Assembly (NCBI RefSeq): GCF_024701375.2
Contig: NZ_CP113910.1
Location: forward strand, 4,650,001 to 4,714,000
Direction of reading: 5' to 3'
Source of the DNA: Streptomyces sp. KMM 9044
GTDB taxonomy: Bacteria; Actinomycetota; Actinomycetes; Streptomycetales; Streptomycetaceae
DNA length: 64,000 nucleotides
A model generated the notes under the pieces. The model did not search any database. It was not told the origin of the DNA and worked only from the letters and a program-made list of their open reading frames with translations. Positions 20,676 through 29,794 of this stretch are shown piece by piece. A program made the position numbers and the translations under genes. Position 1 is the first letter of the stretch. Every line of letters starts with the position of its first letter.

Positions 20676-22085
20676 ATGAGCCGTATCGAAGCGCGACGCG
20701 ATGAAGACACGGCGGCGGCCGGCCCTCTCGTCGACCGGCTGCTCGACGGGCTGCCCCCCGGGGCGGTCCTCACCGACCCCGGCGTCACGGCCTCCTACGC
20801 CCACGACATGGCGAGCTTCTGCCCGGCCGGCACCCCGGCGGTGGTCGTCCTGCCCCGCACGGTCGAACAGGTGCGGCACGTCATGCGCACCGCCACCGCC
20901 CTGCGCGTCCCCGTGGTCCCGCAGGGCGCCCGCACCGGCCTGTCCGGCGCCGCCAACGCGACCGGCGGATGCATCGTGCTCTCCCTGACCAGGATGGACG
21001 CCATCCTGGAGATCAACCCCGTCGACCGGGTCGCCGTCGTCGAACCGGGCGTCGTCAACGCCACCCTCTCCCGCGCCGTCGGCGAGCACGGCCTCTGCTA
21101 CCCGCCCGACCCCTCCAGCTGGGAGACGTGCACCATCGGGGGCAACATCGGCACCGCCTCCGGTGGACTGTGCTGCGTGAAGTACGGCGTCACCGCCGAG
21201 TACGTGCTCGGCCTCGACGTGGTCCTCGCCGACGGCCGCCTGATGTCCACCGGCCGCCGCACCGCCAAGGGCGTCGCCGGATACGACCTGACCCGCCTGT
21301 TCGTCGGCTCCGAGGGCTCCCTGGGCGTCGTCGTGCGCGCGATCCTCGCCCTGCGGCCCAAACCGCCCGCGCAGCTGGTGCTGGCCGCCGAGTTCGCCTC
21401 CGGCGCCGCCGCCTGCGACGCCGTGTGCCGCATCATGGCCGGCGGGCACGTCCCCTCACTCCTCGAGCTCATGGACCGTACGACGGTCAAGGCCGTCAAC
21501 GACATGGCCCGGATGGGACTGCCGGAGAGCACCGAGGCCCTGCTGCTCGCCGGGTTCGACACCACCGACCCCGCCGCCGACCTCGCCGTCCTCGGCGCGC
21601 TGTGCGAGGCGGCCGGTGCGACCCGGGTCGTACCGGCCGAGGACGTCGCCGAGTCCGAACTGCTGCTCCACGCCCGGCGCCTGTCCCTGGTCGCCCTGGA
21701 GGCGGTCAAGGGCACCACGATGATCGACGACGTGTGCGTGCCCCGCTCCCGGCTCGGCGAACTCGTCGACGGCGTCGAGCGGATCTCCGAGAAGTACCGG
21801 CTCACCATCGGCGTCGTCGCCCACGCGGGGGACGGCAACACCCACCCGACCGTCTGCTTCGACGCCCAGGACCCCGACGAGTCGCGCCGCGCCCGCGAGT
21901 CCTTCGACGAGATCATGGCCCTCGGCCTGGAACTCGGCGGCACCATCACCGGCGAACACGGCGTCGGCGTCCTGAAGAAGGAATGGCTGGCCCGCGAGAT
22001 CGGCCCGGTGGGCGTGGAGATGCAGCGGGCCGTCAAGCAGGCCTTCGACCCGCTGAACCTCCTGAACCCGGGCAAGCTCTTCTGA
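20676..22085 (+). CDS. FAD-linked oxidase, GlcD/D-lactate dehydrogenase type
   Basis: A 469-residue flavoprotein. The FAD_binding_4 (PCMH) domain has VVLPRTVEQVRHVMRTA, VPVVPQGARTGLSGAANATGG and TIGGNIGTASGGLCCVKYGVTAEYVLGLDVVLADG. The C-terminal FAD-oxidase domain ends with AHAGDGNTHPTV, EHGVGVLKKEWL and FDPLNLLNPGKLF. Such enzymes oxidise glycolate, D-lactate or another 2-hydroxy acid; the substrate cannot be decided from sequence. It stands alone, without the GlcE/GlcF subunits, and is divergent from the TPR gene. Confidence 0.9.
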   Translation: MSRIEARRDEDTAAAGPLVDRLLDGLPPGAVLTDPGVTASYAHDMASFCPAGTPAVVVLPRTVEQVRHVMRTATALRVPVVPQGARTGLSGAANATGGCIVLSLTRMDAILEINPVDRVAVVEPGVVNATLSRAVGEHGLCYPPDPSSWETCTIGGNIGTASGGLCCVKYGVTAEYVLGLDVVLADGRLMSTGRRTAKGVAGYDLTRLFVGSEGSLGVVVRAILALRPKPPAQLVLAAEFASGAAACDAVCRIMAGGHVPSLLELMDRTTVKAVNDMARMGLPESTEALLLAGFDTTDPAADLAVLGALCEAAGATRVVPAEDVAESELLLHARRLSLVALEAVKGTTMIDDVCVPRSRLGELVDGVERISEKYRLTIGVVAHAGDGNTHPTVCFDAQDPDESRRARESFDEIMALGLELGGTITGEHGVGVLKKEWLAREIGPVGVEMQRAVKQAFDPLNLLNPGKLF

Positions 22086-22144
22086 ACCGCCGCCCCGCCG
22101 CCCCGCCGCCCCGCCGCCCCGCCACATCCCCGCACCCCACACCG
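22086..22144. repeat. short GC repeat between convergent genes
   Basis: About four and a half copies of an 8-base unit CGCCGCCC lie between the convergent FAD oxidase and SsgG-like genes. No hairpin with a T-run is present. Confidence 0.6.
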
Positions 22145-22555
22145 TCACGGGGCGAGCAGCGAGGCCAGCTCGTCGTCGAGACCGAACTGCGCGCTCTCGC
22201 TGCCCGGCGGCACCAACCACAGCGTCCGCTCCAGCCACGACGACACCTGCGCCGCCGGTGCCTCCAGCAGGGCGCGCCCCTCGGGCGAGTTCAGTGCCAC
22301 CAGGACGACGCTGCGCCCCTCCGCCTTCGACGGCCACACCCGCACGTCGCCGGACCCGCACGGCCGGAACACGCCCTCGATCAGCAGTTCGCGGGCGAAT
22401 ATCCAGTGCACCGGGTGCCCGGAGTCGATGTGGAAGGTGATGTGCACGGCATAGGGGTCGTCGGTGCGGTAGCCGAGCCGGGCCCGCACCGGGACGTCCC
22501 GCTCCGGCGACAGGATGAGCCGCAGTTCCACTTCGCGCTCCACCACGATGTTCAT
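22145..22555 (-). CDS. ssgG: SsgA-like sporulation protein (SALP), probably SsgG
   Basis: A 136-residue SsgA-like protein, a family confined to morphologically complex actinomycetes that controls septum site selection and cell-wall remodelling in sporulation. It reads MNIVVEREVELRLILSPE, then VPVRARLGYRTDDPYAVHITFHI and HWIFARELLIEGV, and ends with the acidic DDELASLLAP tail. The length matches the family exactly. ATG 22555 has GAGAGGA upstream. Assignment to SsgG rather than another SALP is inferred from remembered gene order (next to a FAD oxidase and RDD proteins). The family lacks enzyme activity and works with FtsZ-associated partners. Confidence 0.85.
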   Translation of the reverse strand: MNIVVEREVELRLILSPERDVPVRARLGYRTDDPYAVHITFHIDSGHPVHWIFARELLIEGVFRPCGSGDVRVWPSKAEGRSVVLVALNSPEGRALLEAPAAQVSSWLERTLWLVPPGSESAQFGLDDELASLLAP

Positions 22556-22783
22556 GGCGCAGGTCCTCTCTCTCGTGAACCCCCGTACGCGTGTCCGCGA
22601 GGGGCCGTCACAGGGGAGAGAGGGGGAGAGGCCGGGAACATTACGCGGGTTCGCAAAAGTTTTTTCGTAGTAGCACATCGGTGCCCGAAAGGGGTGGGTC
22701 CGGCCGGACGGGCCCTGATGCTCGTACCCGTCTGATAAATGTGGTTCCCCGACCCACCCGCGAGCAGATACGGGACGACGGAC

Positions 22784-24349
22784 ATGAGCGCCCCAACCCC
22801 GGCCCCCGGCGACGACACGCCGCGTGAAGGCTTCTACCCGGACCCGTCCATTCCCGGATATGTCCGGTACTGGAACGGTGCCTCCTGGGTGCCGGGTACC
22901 AGCCGTCCGGCCCCGGAGGGCAGCGGCGCACCGCTCGCACCGGCGGACGCCGCCGGTGCGAGCGGTGCGCCGCTGCCCTCCGGGGCCACCCCGGCGGTGC
23001 CCACCATCGAGGAGACCGGCCCGCACTTCTTCGAGGAGGACCCGGTCGACGAACCGTCGCCGTCACCATCAGCAGCGTCTCCTTCCCCTTCGGCGTCCCC
23101 GTCCCCGTCCCCGTCCTCCCCGTCCTCCCCGTCCTCCCCCTTCTTCCCGCCTCCCTCGTCGGCCGATTCGCAGCACGGCAGCCGGCCCGAGCCCGCCTCG
23201 GCGTGGGGCGCCGACCGCTCCCGCCAGTCAGGCTTCGGCGGCGACCAGGACCACCGGATCTCCTGGGGTGCGGACCAGAGAACGGCCCACGTGTCCGGCC
23301 CGGCGGGAGGCGGGTCCACAGGCGCGGGCGCGGGTACGGGCGGTGCGGATGCCGGTGCGGTGCCCGCGGGCGACACGTTCGTGTTCCGCCGGCCGCCGGC
23401 CACGTCGCAGAGCGCAGACGCCGGTTCCGACGGAGCCTCTGCCTCCGCCGCGTCTTCCGGCGATGAGGTCGGGGACGAGGGGACCATGACCTTCCGTGCC
23501 GTCGGGCCGCGCCGGAGCTCCGGCGCGGCCTCCCCCGGGCGGCCCGGGTTCGGGGCGGGGAAGGCCGCCGCGCGTACCGCCTCCGGACAGGCGGGGAGCG
23601 GGAGCCCGCCCGTGGCACCGGCGTCCGGGCCGCAGCTGCTCTCCCCGGCCCCGGCCGTTCCGTCACCGGCCACCGCACCGGCACCGGGGCCCGCCCCCAC
23701 CACGACCCCCGCCGCCGTCTCCGGGCCCCTGTCGAGCGGTCACGGCGGCGGCCAGTCTTCCTGGGCACAACAGGTGCACCGACCCGGGGACGGGGAGGAG
23801 CCGCCGGCCGCGCCGTGGAAGCCGCCGGTCGAGGACGTCTTCCAGGCCGCCGCCAGGCGTCAGGCCTCGGCCCGCCCCGCGGCGCTCGGCAAGCGGCTGG
23901 TCGCGCGGCTGCTGGACACCGTGGTCCTCGGCGGTGTCACCACCCTGGCCGCCGTACCGCTGGGCATCGCGGCGGCGGACCACATCGACGAGAAGATCGA
24001 CGCGGCCAAGCTGTCCGGTGAGACCGTCAGGGTGTGGCTGCTCGACGGCACCACATCGGTCTACCTGGGCGTCGTTCTCGCCGTCCTCCTCCTGGGCGGG
24101 GTCCTCTACGAGGTGCTGCCCACCGCTAAGTGGGGCCGCACCCTGGGGAAGAAGCTGCTGGGCCTGGAGGTGCGGGACATCGAGGGGCACGACGTGCCCG
24201 GGTTCGGGGCGGCCCTGCGCCGCTGGCTGGTCTACAGCATCCCCGGACTGCTCGTCGTCGGTGTGGTGGGCGTCCTGTGGTGCCTGTTCGACAAGCCGTG
24301 GCGGCAGTGCTGGCACGACAAGGCCGCGCACACGTTCGTGGCGGGCTGA
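22784..24349 (+). CDS. RDD-family membrane protein with N-terminal DUF2510 domain
   Basis: A 521-residue protein. Residues 12-33 (EGFYPDPSIPGYVRYWNGASW) form a DUF2510 motif. A long disordered region rich in Ser, Pro, Gly and Ala follows, including a Pro-Ser run. The C-terminal 150 residues are an RDD domain with ARPAALGKRLVARLLDTVVLGG, GRTLGKKLLGLEVRDIEG and FDKPWRQCWHDKAAHTFV. RDD proteins are poorly understood membrane proteins, some acting in ion or Na+/H+ exchange. The start ATG lies after CGGGACGACGG. A related shorter protein follows on the same strand. Confidence 0.82.
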   Translation: MSAPTPAPGDDTPREGFYPDPSIPGYVRYWNGASWVPGTSRPAPEGSGAPLAPADAAGASGAPLPSGATPAVPTIEETGPHFFEEDPVDEPSPSPSAASPSPSASPSPSPSSPSSPSSPFFPPPSSADSQHGSRPEPASAWGADRSRQSGFGGDQDHRISWGADQRTAHVSGPAGGGSTGAGAGTGGADAGAVPAGDTFVFRRPPATSQSADAGSDGASASAASSGDEVGDEGTMTFRAVGPRRSSGAASPGRPGFGAGKAAARTASGQAGSGSPPVAPASGPQLLSPAPAVPSPATAPAPGPAPTTTPAAVSGPLSSGHGGGQSSWAQQVHRPGDGEEPPAAPWKPPVEDVFQAAARRQASARPAALGKRLVARLLDTVVLGGVTTLAAVPLGIAAADHIDEKIDAAKLSGETVRVWLLDGTTSVYLGVVLAVLLLGGVLYEVLPTAKWGRTLGKKLLGLEVRDIEGHDVPGFGAALRRWLVYSIPGLLVVGVVGVLWCLFDKPWRQCWHDKAAHTFVAG

Positions 24350-24492
24350 CCCGGCCAAAACCCCGGGGAAGCGCAAGGAGACCCGCACGGGGGTCCCCCT
24401 ACGGACCGGCCGTGCGGGTGGCCGCGGCGCCGGTACTCCGGACGGCGGCTCGCCGGATGCGCGGCCGGGGGGGTTCGCGGTCGACTCGGGCC

Positions 24493-25164
24493 ATGAGTAC
24501 CGAACCGCCCCCCGGCTCCGGTCAGCAGCCGCCGGACGACGACCCGTTCAGAAAGCACCCGCCACCCGGCAGCCGGCCCCCGCCGCAGCAAGGCGGCGGC
24601 CCGTACGGGAGCGAGGGTGGCGACCCCTACAGCGGAGGGGGAAGCCCCTCCGGCGGCGGTGGCGGCCCTTACGGTGGTGGTGGCGGCGACAGCCCGTACG
24701 GTCCCGGCCCCGGTAACCCCCTCGCCGGGATGCCGCCGCTCGCCGACAGCCGCAGACGCACCCTCGCCCGCGTCATCGACATGATCCTGGTGGGTCTCGT
24801 CGCCTGGCCGTTCGGTGTGAGCGAGTACACCATGTCCGGTGACGAGGTCGACGTGGGCAAGTCCTTCGTCCAGTCCCTCGTCGCCGCGGTCCTCTACATC
24901 GCCTACGACACCTTCATGACGTCCCGCTCCGGGCAGACCCTCGGCAAGAAGTGGCTGAAGCTGCGGGTGGCCGACCTGTCCAACGGCTCGACGCCCTCCG
25001 TGCAGACGTCGCTGGTCCGCGCCCTCGTGCTGTGGGTGCCGTTCGCGTTCTGCTGCGACTGCGTGTGGACCGTGATTGCGGGCGGCTGGAGCTTCTTCGA
25101 CAAGCCCTACAAGCAGGGCCTGCACGACAAGGCCGCCAAGACGGTCGTGGTCAGTGCCAGGTGA
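24493..25164 (+). CDS. RDD-family membrane protein, short paralogue
   Basis: A 223-residue protein with a Gly/Pro/Ser/Tyr-rich cytosolic N-terminus (GGGGGPYGGGGGDSPYGPG) and an RDD domain: RRRTLARVIDMILVGLVAW, SRSGQTLGKKWLKLRVADL and FDKPYKQGLHDKAAKTVVV. It lies about 140 bases downstream of the larger RDD gene and looks like a tandem duplicate that lost the DUF2510 part. Its function is unknown. Confidence 0.82.
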   Translation: MSTEPPPGSGQQPPDDDPFRKHPPPGSRPPPQQGGGPYGSEGGDPYSGGGSPSGGGGGPYGGGGGDSPYGPGPGNPLAGMPPLADSRRRTLARVIDMILVGLVAWPFGVSEYTMSGDEVDVGKSFVQSLVAAVLYIAYDTFMTSRSGQTLGKKWLKLRVADLSNGSTPSVQTSLVRALVLWVPFAFCCDCVWTVIAGGWSFFDKPYKQGLHDKAAKTVVVSAR

Positions 25165-25189
25165 CGCGGAACCGGCCGGTGTCGGGAAA

Positions 25190-25207
25190 CCGTCCGCTAG
25201 CGGACGG
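25190..25207. terminator. palindrome at convergent gene ends
   Basis: CCGTCCGCTAGCGGACGG is an 18-base perfect palindrome. It contains the TAG stop of the minus-strand membrane protein and lies 26 bases past the stop of the second RDD gene, so it may act as a bidirectional stop signal. Confidence 0.5.
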
Positions 25208-25487
25208 ACTGCCGCACGGCCTCCCGGGCCGCCGGTACGGTCGCCGGTGACGGCAGGGTCGCCCGGACCGGCTCCTGCTGCACCGGCCGCCGCACCGGGG
25301 CGGGGCGGGACTTCGGCTGGGGCACCGTCATGGCCACCAGCAGTCCGAGGGTGAGCGCCGCGACGACGACGAGCGCGATGCCCACGCCCGAACTCGCCTG
25401 TGACAACAGCAGCAGGGCGAAGGCGGAGAGGACCACGGTGCACGAACCGTAGGCGAACTGAGCGACAGTCGGACGGGGCATGGCCAT
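25197..25487 (-). CDS. small hypothetical membrane protein
   Basis: A 96-residue protein with two predicted membrane helices (YGSCTVVLSAFALLLLS and VGIALVVVAALTLGLLVAM) and a basic, Pro-rich C-terminal tail (PQPKSRPAPVRRP). GAGGA lies four bases before ATG 25487; an ATG six bases downstream is also possible. No domain is recognised. It is divergent from the immune-inhibitor-A protease gene. Confidence 0.65.
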   Translation of the reverse strand: MAMPRPTVAQFAYGSCTVVLSAFALLLLSQASSGVGIALVVVAALTLGLLVAMTVPQPKSRPAPVRRPVQQEPVRATLPSPATVPAAREAVRQSVR

Positions 25488-25845
25488 CGTGTCCTCGTGA
25501 GTCGGGGGCTGTCGTCCTGGCGTGCCCCCGGCTCAACGGTGGGCCGCCAAGCGACTCTCACCGCGAGGGTGCCCGAGCGGAACGCACAGTAAGCGTGACC
25601 TGACCCACGGGGCCGGTGCACAGGGGGCGCACGGAGTCATCTCGACGGCGAAACGGGCCTCCCGTGTCCGAAAAGCGAACCCCGTCTCCGCATAATGCAG
25701 TTGAACTGTTCAAGTCAAGGTCTGTTTTTTCTGCTGATCCTTTAGTCAAATGTGGTCACTTGACTACACGCGTTGATCACGTGTGCGCGGCCATCCGTCA
25801 CCCGGACTCCGTCTTCGCGCGCACGCACGCCAGAGGAGATCTCAA
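25488..25845. other. AT-rich divergent promoter region
   Basis: No gene is seen. The segment 25690-25790 is unusually AT-rich for this DNA and carries several inverted repeats (next entry). An AGAGGAGAT Shine-Dalgarno at about 25832 serves the protease. Confidence 0.5.
25701..25765 (+). promoter_or_regulatory. operator cluster upstream of secreted metalloprotease
   Basis: TTGAACTGTTCAA at 25701-25713 is a perfect palindrome around one central base. AGTCAA at 25744-25749 and TTGACT at 25760-25765 form a second inverted repeat with ten bases between. GTCAA also recurs at 25714. The arrangement suggests regulator-controlled expression of the protease. Confidence 0.5.
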
Positions 25846-28212
25846 GTGACCAGTAGATCCTGGACGTTCAGAGCGGCCGCGACAGGCGTGGCACTCGCGG
25901 CGGTCACCGCCACCTGCTCTGCGTTCACCGTGGCCCAGGCCGACACGGCCGACGGGGCTGACCGGCCGGCCAGCGTGGACCGGCAGGACCCGGCGGAGCA
26001 CCACCACGTCGAGCACGACCTCGAGGGACCGCTCTCCAAGACACAGGACGCCCAGCGCCAGGAGGCGCTGCAGCAGGTCATATCCGGCGACTCCTCGGTC
26101 AGGGACCGGGACGGTTCGAAGGTCGTCGAGCTCAAGGGCAGGGGCAAGAAGGGAACCGGCAAGTACGTCGAGCTCGGCCGGGAGAAGACCGACAAGATCT
26201 TCACGATCCTGGTCGAGTTCGGCGACGAGACCGACAGCCGCTACGGCGGTACCCCCGGCCCGCTGCACAACCGGATAGCCGAGCCGGACCGCAGTGTGGA
26301 CAACTCCACCGCGTGGCAGGCGGACTACGACCAGAAGCACTTCGAGGACATGTACTTCGGCACCGGTAAGGGTGTCGAGTCGGTCAAGACGTACTTCGAG
26401 AAGCAGTCCTCGGGCCGCTACTCGGTCGAGGGCCAGGTCTCCGACTGGGTCAAGGTCCCCTACAACGAGGCCCGCTACGGCAACAACGCCTGCGGCGCCA
26501 GCACCTGCTCGAGCGTGTGGAACGTCGTCAGCGACGGTCTGAACGCATGGGTAGCCGACCAGAGGGCGGCCGGCGCCACCGACGCCGAGATCAAGACCGA
26601 GGTCGCCGAGTTCGACGAGTGGGACCGCTACGACTTCGACGGCGACGGCGACTTCAACGAGCCCGACGGCTACATCGACCACTTCCAGGTCGTGCACGCC
26701 GGTGAGGACGAGTCCGCCGGCGGCGGCGCCCAGGGCGAGGACGCGATCTGGGCCCACCGCTGGTACGCCTTCGGCACCGACGCCGGCGCCACCGGTCCCG
26801 ACCAGAACAAGCTCGGCGGCGCCCCCGTCGGCGACACCGGCATCTGGGTCGGCGACTACACCATCCAGCCGGAGAACGGCGGGCTCGGCGTCTACGCCCA
26901 CGAGTACGGCCACGACCTCGGCCTGCCGGACCACTACGACACCGCCGGCGGCGAGAACTCCACCGGCTTCTGGACCCTGATGTCCTCCGGTTCCTGGCTC
27001 GGCCGGGGCGAGGCCGAGATCGGCGACCTGCCCGGCGACATGACCGCCTGGGACAAGCTCCAGCTGGGCTGGCTGGACTACGACACGGCCAAGGCCGCGA
27101 CGAAGTCCAAGCACAAGCTGGGCTACGCCGAGTACAACACCAAGGACAAGCAGGCCCTCGTGGTCGAACTGCCCGAGAAGGCGGTCACCACCGAGGTCGT
27201 CGTCCCCGCCGAGGGCGAGACGCAGTGGTGGAGCGGCAGCGGTGACGACCTGCGGAACACGCTGGCCCGTTCCGTGGACCTCACCGGCGCCTCGACGGCC
27301 GAGCTGACCCTCGACGGCTGGTACGAGATCGAGGCCAACTACGACTACCTGTACGCCGAGGTCTCCACCGACGGCGGCGCCAACTGGACCGTCCTGGACG
27401 GCACGGTGGACGGGCAGCCGATCCCGCGCGACGGCAGCGACAAGCCGGCCCTGCACGGCACGGTCGACGGCTACAAGCCGCTGGCGTACCCGCTGGACGC
27501 CTACGCCGGCCGGCAGATCGACCTGCGCTTCCGCTACCAGACCGACGGCGGCCTGGCGATGAAGGGCTTCGCGGCCGACCGGATCTCGGTGACCGCGGAC
27601 GGCACCCCGCTGTTCACGGACAACGCCGAGACCGCGGACGACGCGTGGACGGCGAACGGCTTCTCCCGCATCGGCGCGTCGTTCACCAACGACTACGCGC
27701 AGTACTACATCGCCGAGAACCGTCAGTACGTGTCGTACGACACGACCCTCAAGACCGGCCCGTACAACTTCGGCTTCGCCGGCAGCCGTCCGGACTGGGT
27801 GGAGCACTTCCCGTACCAGAACGGCCTGTTGATCTGGAAGTGGGACACCTCCCAGGCGGACAACAACACCAGCGAACACCCGGGCACCGGCCTGGTCCTG
27901 CCGGTCGACGCGCACCCGACCGCGCTGAAGTGGGACGACGGCACGCTGATGCGCAACCGCATCCAGACGTACGACTCGGCCTTCAGCAAGTACCGCACCG
28001 ACGGCCTCACGCTCCACAAGAACGACGTCACGACCAGGATCCGTTCGTCGAAGGGTGTGTCGGTCTTCAACGACCGCGCCCACACCTACTACGACGAGAC
28101 GAACCCGACCGGCGGCGTCAAGATCACTGACACCAACACGAAGATCAAGATCGCCAAGGAGGCCAGGGACGGCTCCACGATCCACCTCGAGGTAAGCCCC
28201 GCAGGGAGGTAA
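25846..28212 (+). CDS. secreted immune inhibitor A-type zinc metalloprotease (M6)
   Basis: A 788-residue exported peptidase. The signal peptide has a basic start and hydrophobic core (GVALAAVTATCSAFTVAQA) and probably ends at AQA-DTA near residue 35. A propeptide precedes the catalytic domain, where HEYGHDLGLPDHYD (His352, Glu353, His356) is the metzincin-like zinc site. The C-terminal half holds beta-sandwich, MAM-like regions (LRNTLARSVDLTGASTAELTLDGWYEIE). It would digest extracellular proteins during development or scavenging. GTG 25846 is preceded by AGAGGAGAT. A strong terminator follows. Confidence 0.92.
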   Translation: MTSRSWTFRAAATGVALAAVTATCSAFTVAQADTADGADRPASVDRQDPAEHHHVEHDLEGPLSKTQDAQRQEALQQVISGDSSVRDRDGSKVVELKGRGKKGTGKYVELGREKTDKIFTILVEFGDETDSRYGGTPGPLHNRIAEPDRSVDNSTAWQADYDQKHFEDMYFGTGKGVESVKTYFEKQSSGRYSVEGQVSDWVKVPYNEARYGNNACGASTCSSVWNVVSDGLNAWVADQRAAGATDAEIKTEVAEFDEWDRYDFDGDGDFNEPDGYIDHFQVVHAGEDESAGGGAQGEDAIWAHRWYAFGTDAGATGPDQNKLGGAPVGDTGIWVGDYTIQPENGGLGVYAHEYGHDLGLPDHYDTAGGENSTGFWTLMSSGSWLGRGEAEIGDLPGDMTAWDKLQLGWLDYDTAKAATKSKHKLGYAEYNTKDKQALVVELPEKAVTTEVVVPAEGETQWWSGSGDDLRNTLARSVDLTGASTAELTLDGWYEIEANYDYLYAEVSTDGGANWTVLDGTVDGQPIPRDGSDKPALHGTVDGYKPLAYPLDAYAGRQIDLRFRYQTDGGLAMKGFAADRISVTADGTPLFTDNAETADDAWTANGFSRIGASFTNDYAQYYIAENRQYVSYDTTLKTGPYNFGFAGSRPDWVEHFPYQNGLLIWKWDTSQADNNTSEHPGTGLVLPVDAHPTALKWDDGTLMRNRIQTYDSAFSKYRTDGLTLHKNDVTTRIRSSKGVSVFNDRAHTYYDETNPTGGVKITDTNTKIKIAKEARDGSTIHLEVSPAGR

Positions 28213-28237
28213 ACCGCTTCTTACCAGGTCAAACCGC

Positions 28238-28274
28238 GATCGGCGGCAACCCCACTGGCGGGTTGCCGCCGATC
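28238..28274 (+). terminator. strong hairpin terminator after metalloprotease
   Basis: GATCGGCGGCAACCC pairs perfectly over 15 bases with GGGTTGCCGCCGATC around a seven-base loop, followed by CGTGTTT. It begins 26 bases past the protease stop. Confidence 0.85.
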
Positions 28275-28336
28275 CGTGTTTAGGTGCGTCCTGTGACGTC
28301 CTTATTGACACCTGGTCCGACGGGGGTATGAATTCA

Positions 28337-28699
28337 ATGGCCGCAGGAGGCTTCAGCAAGCTGCCGAACGGCACCGTGGTGGTGGCCCTGAACCTGCCCA
28401 GCCCCGCCGCCGGCTCCGCCGGCTCCGTGCGCGTCCTCGTGCACGCGGGCAACAGGGCGCGCGCCCTGACCAGGCTGCGCAACCTGGGCCTGCGGGCCGT
28501 CTACCTGAGAGGCAACGCGGCCCCGCCGAGCCCCGACGAGATCACCGCGGTGCTGCACCACCCCGACGGCCTCATATGGCGCACGGCCCCCGACAGCACG
28601 GCCCTGCCCGGTCCCGGCCTGCCCGGTCGCGACGACCTGGTGGTCGAACTGTGGCACCCGATCCGCGCCCTGCTCAGACGCCCCGCGGCCCCCGCCTGA
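28337..28699 (+). CDS. hypothetical protein
   Basis: A 120-residue basic protein without signal peptide or membrane helix, reading NGTVVVALNLPSPAAG, VRVLVHAGNRARALTRLRNLGL and DEITAVLHHPDGLIWR. The alternating beta and alpha pattern and position-specific codon bias suggest a real gene. ATG 28337 is preferred because GGGGG at 28322-28326 is ten bases upstream; an in-frame ATG at 28328 is too close to that element. No family is recognised. Confidence 0.6.
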   Translation: MAAGGFSKLPNGTVVVALNLPSPAAGSAGSVRVLVHAGNRARALTRLRNLGLRAVYLRGNAAPPSPDEITAVLHHPDGLIWRTAPDSTALPGPGLPGRDDLVVELWHPIRALLRRPAAPA

Positions 28700-28710
28700 C
28701 CGGACCCGCC

Positions 28711-29046
28711 CGGCGTGTGCTCGTCCGGGGCTCGTCCGCCCGGCGTGTGTCCGTCCGGGGCTCGTCCGCCCGGCGTGTGCCCGTCCGGGGCTCGTCCGCC
28801 CGGCGTGTGCCCGTCCGGGGTGTGTCCGTCCGGGGTGTGTCCGTCCGGGGTGTGTCCGTCCGGGGCTCGTCCGTCCGGGGCTCGTCCGTCCGGCGTGTGT
28901 CCGTCCGGGGCTCGTCCGTCCGGCGTGTGTCCGTCCGGGGCTCGTCCGTCCGGGGCTCGTCCGTCCGGCGTGTGTCCGTCCGGCGTGTGCCCGTCCGGGG
29001 TGTGTCCGTCCGGGGCTCGTCCGTCCGGCGTGTGCCCGTCCGGGGC
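28711..29046. repeat. 15-bp minisatellite, about 22 units
   Basis: Twenty-two consecutive 15-base units alternate between two main types, CGGGGCTCGTCCGTC and CGG(G/C)GTGTGTCCGTC, with small variants. Because 15 is divisible by three, every frame on both strands is open and encodes five-residue repeats (such as VCPSG/ARPSG on plus and PDGHT/PDGRA on minus). None has a convincing start or codon usage. It separates two convergent genes. Confidence 0.93.
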
Positions 29047-29133
29047 GTGACTGGACGAGACCTGTCCGACCGCCGGGCGCACGGCCGACACGTGCTCGCC
29101 GGACCGCCGCGCGTACGCCCCGACGGGGCCGGC

Positions 29134-29721
29134 TCACTGCACGACCGGCTTCCCCGCGAGCTCCACGCCCGCCCCGCGCAGCTCCTCGAGCGCCCGCTCG
29201 GTGGTCCGGGCCGCCACGCCCGCGGTGAGGTCCAGCAGGACCCGGGTGCGGAAGCCCTCGCGGGCCGCGTCCAGGGCGGTCGCCCGGACACAGTGGTCGG
29301 TGGCGATGCCCACCACGTCCACCTCGTCGATCTCCCGGGAGCGCAGCCAGTCGGCCAGCGGCACCCCGTTCTCCTCGGCCCCCTCGAAGCCGCTGTACGC
29401 CGCCGAGTACGCCCCCTTGTCGAAGACGGCGTCGACCGCGCCGGAGGCGACCGAGGGGGCGAAGTACGGGTGGAAGCCGACGCCCTCCGTCCCGGCGACG
29501 CAGTGCGCGGGCCAGGAGCGGACGAAGTCGGGGTTGTCGGCGAAGTGCCCCCCGGGGGCGATGTGGTGGTCGCGGGTGGCCACCACGTGCTGGTACCCGG
29601 CCGGTACCCGTGCGATCAGCTCGGTGATGGCGGCGGCCACATCCGCACCGCCGGACACGGCGAGGCTGCCCCCCTCGCAGAAGTCGTTCTGCACGTCAAC
29701 GACGATCAAGGCGCGGCGCAT
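29134..29721 (-). CDS. pncA: nicotinamidase
   Basis: A 195-residue cysteine hydrolase that converts nicotinamide to nicotinate for NAD salvage. The triad is visible: Asp9 (VVDVQNDF), Lys102 (VFDKGAYSAAYSGFEG) and Cys144 (GIATDHCVRATALDA). The metal site ATRDHHIAPGGHF supplies Asp51, His53 and His59. It lies 73 bases downstream of the nicotinate phosphoribosyltransferase gene on the same strand, forming a two-step salvage pair. Homologues also activate pyrazinamide in mycobacteria. Confidence 0.94.
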   Translation of the reverse strand: MRRALIVVDVQNDFCEGGSLAVSGGADVAAAITELIARVPAGYQHVVATRDHHIAPGGHFADNPDFVRSWPAHCVAGTEGVGFHPYFAPSVASGAVDAVFDKGAYSAAYSGFEGAEENGVPLADWLRSREIDEVDVVGIATDHCVRATALDAAREGFRTRVLLDLTAGVAARTTERALEELRGAGVELAGKPVVQ

Positions 29722-29794
29722 GGTCGGATTCCTTCGGCTGGGGGTCGGTCGAGGGGGCGGACGGGGGACAGGGGGCGGGTTCCCAGGACAGCCG

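Noticed and set aside
28501..29091. Minus-strand frame encoding repeated PDGHT/PDGRA pentapeptides
   Set aside because: The frame is open only because the 15-bp repeat unit is divisible by three; other frames on both strands are equally open and there is no ribosome site.
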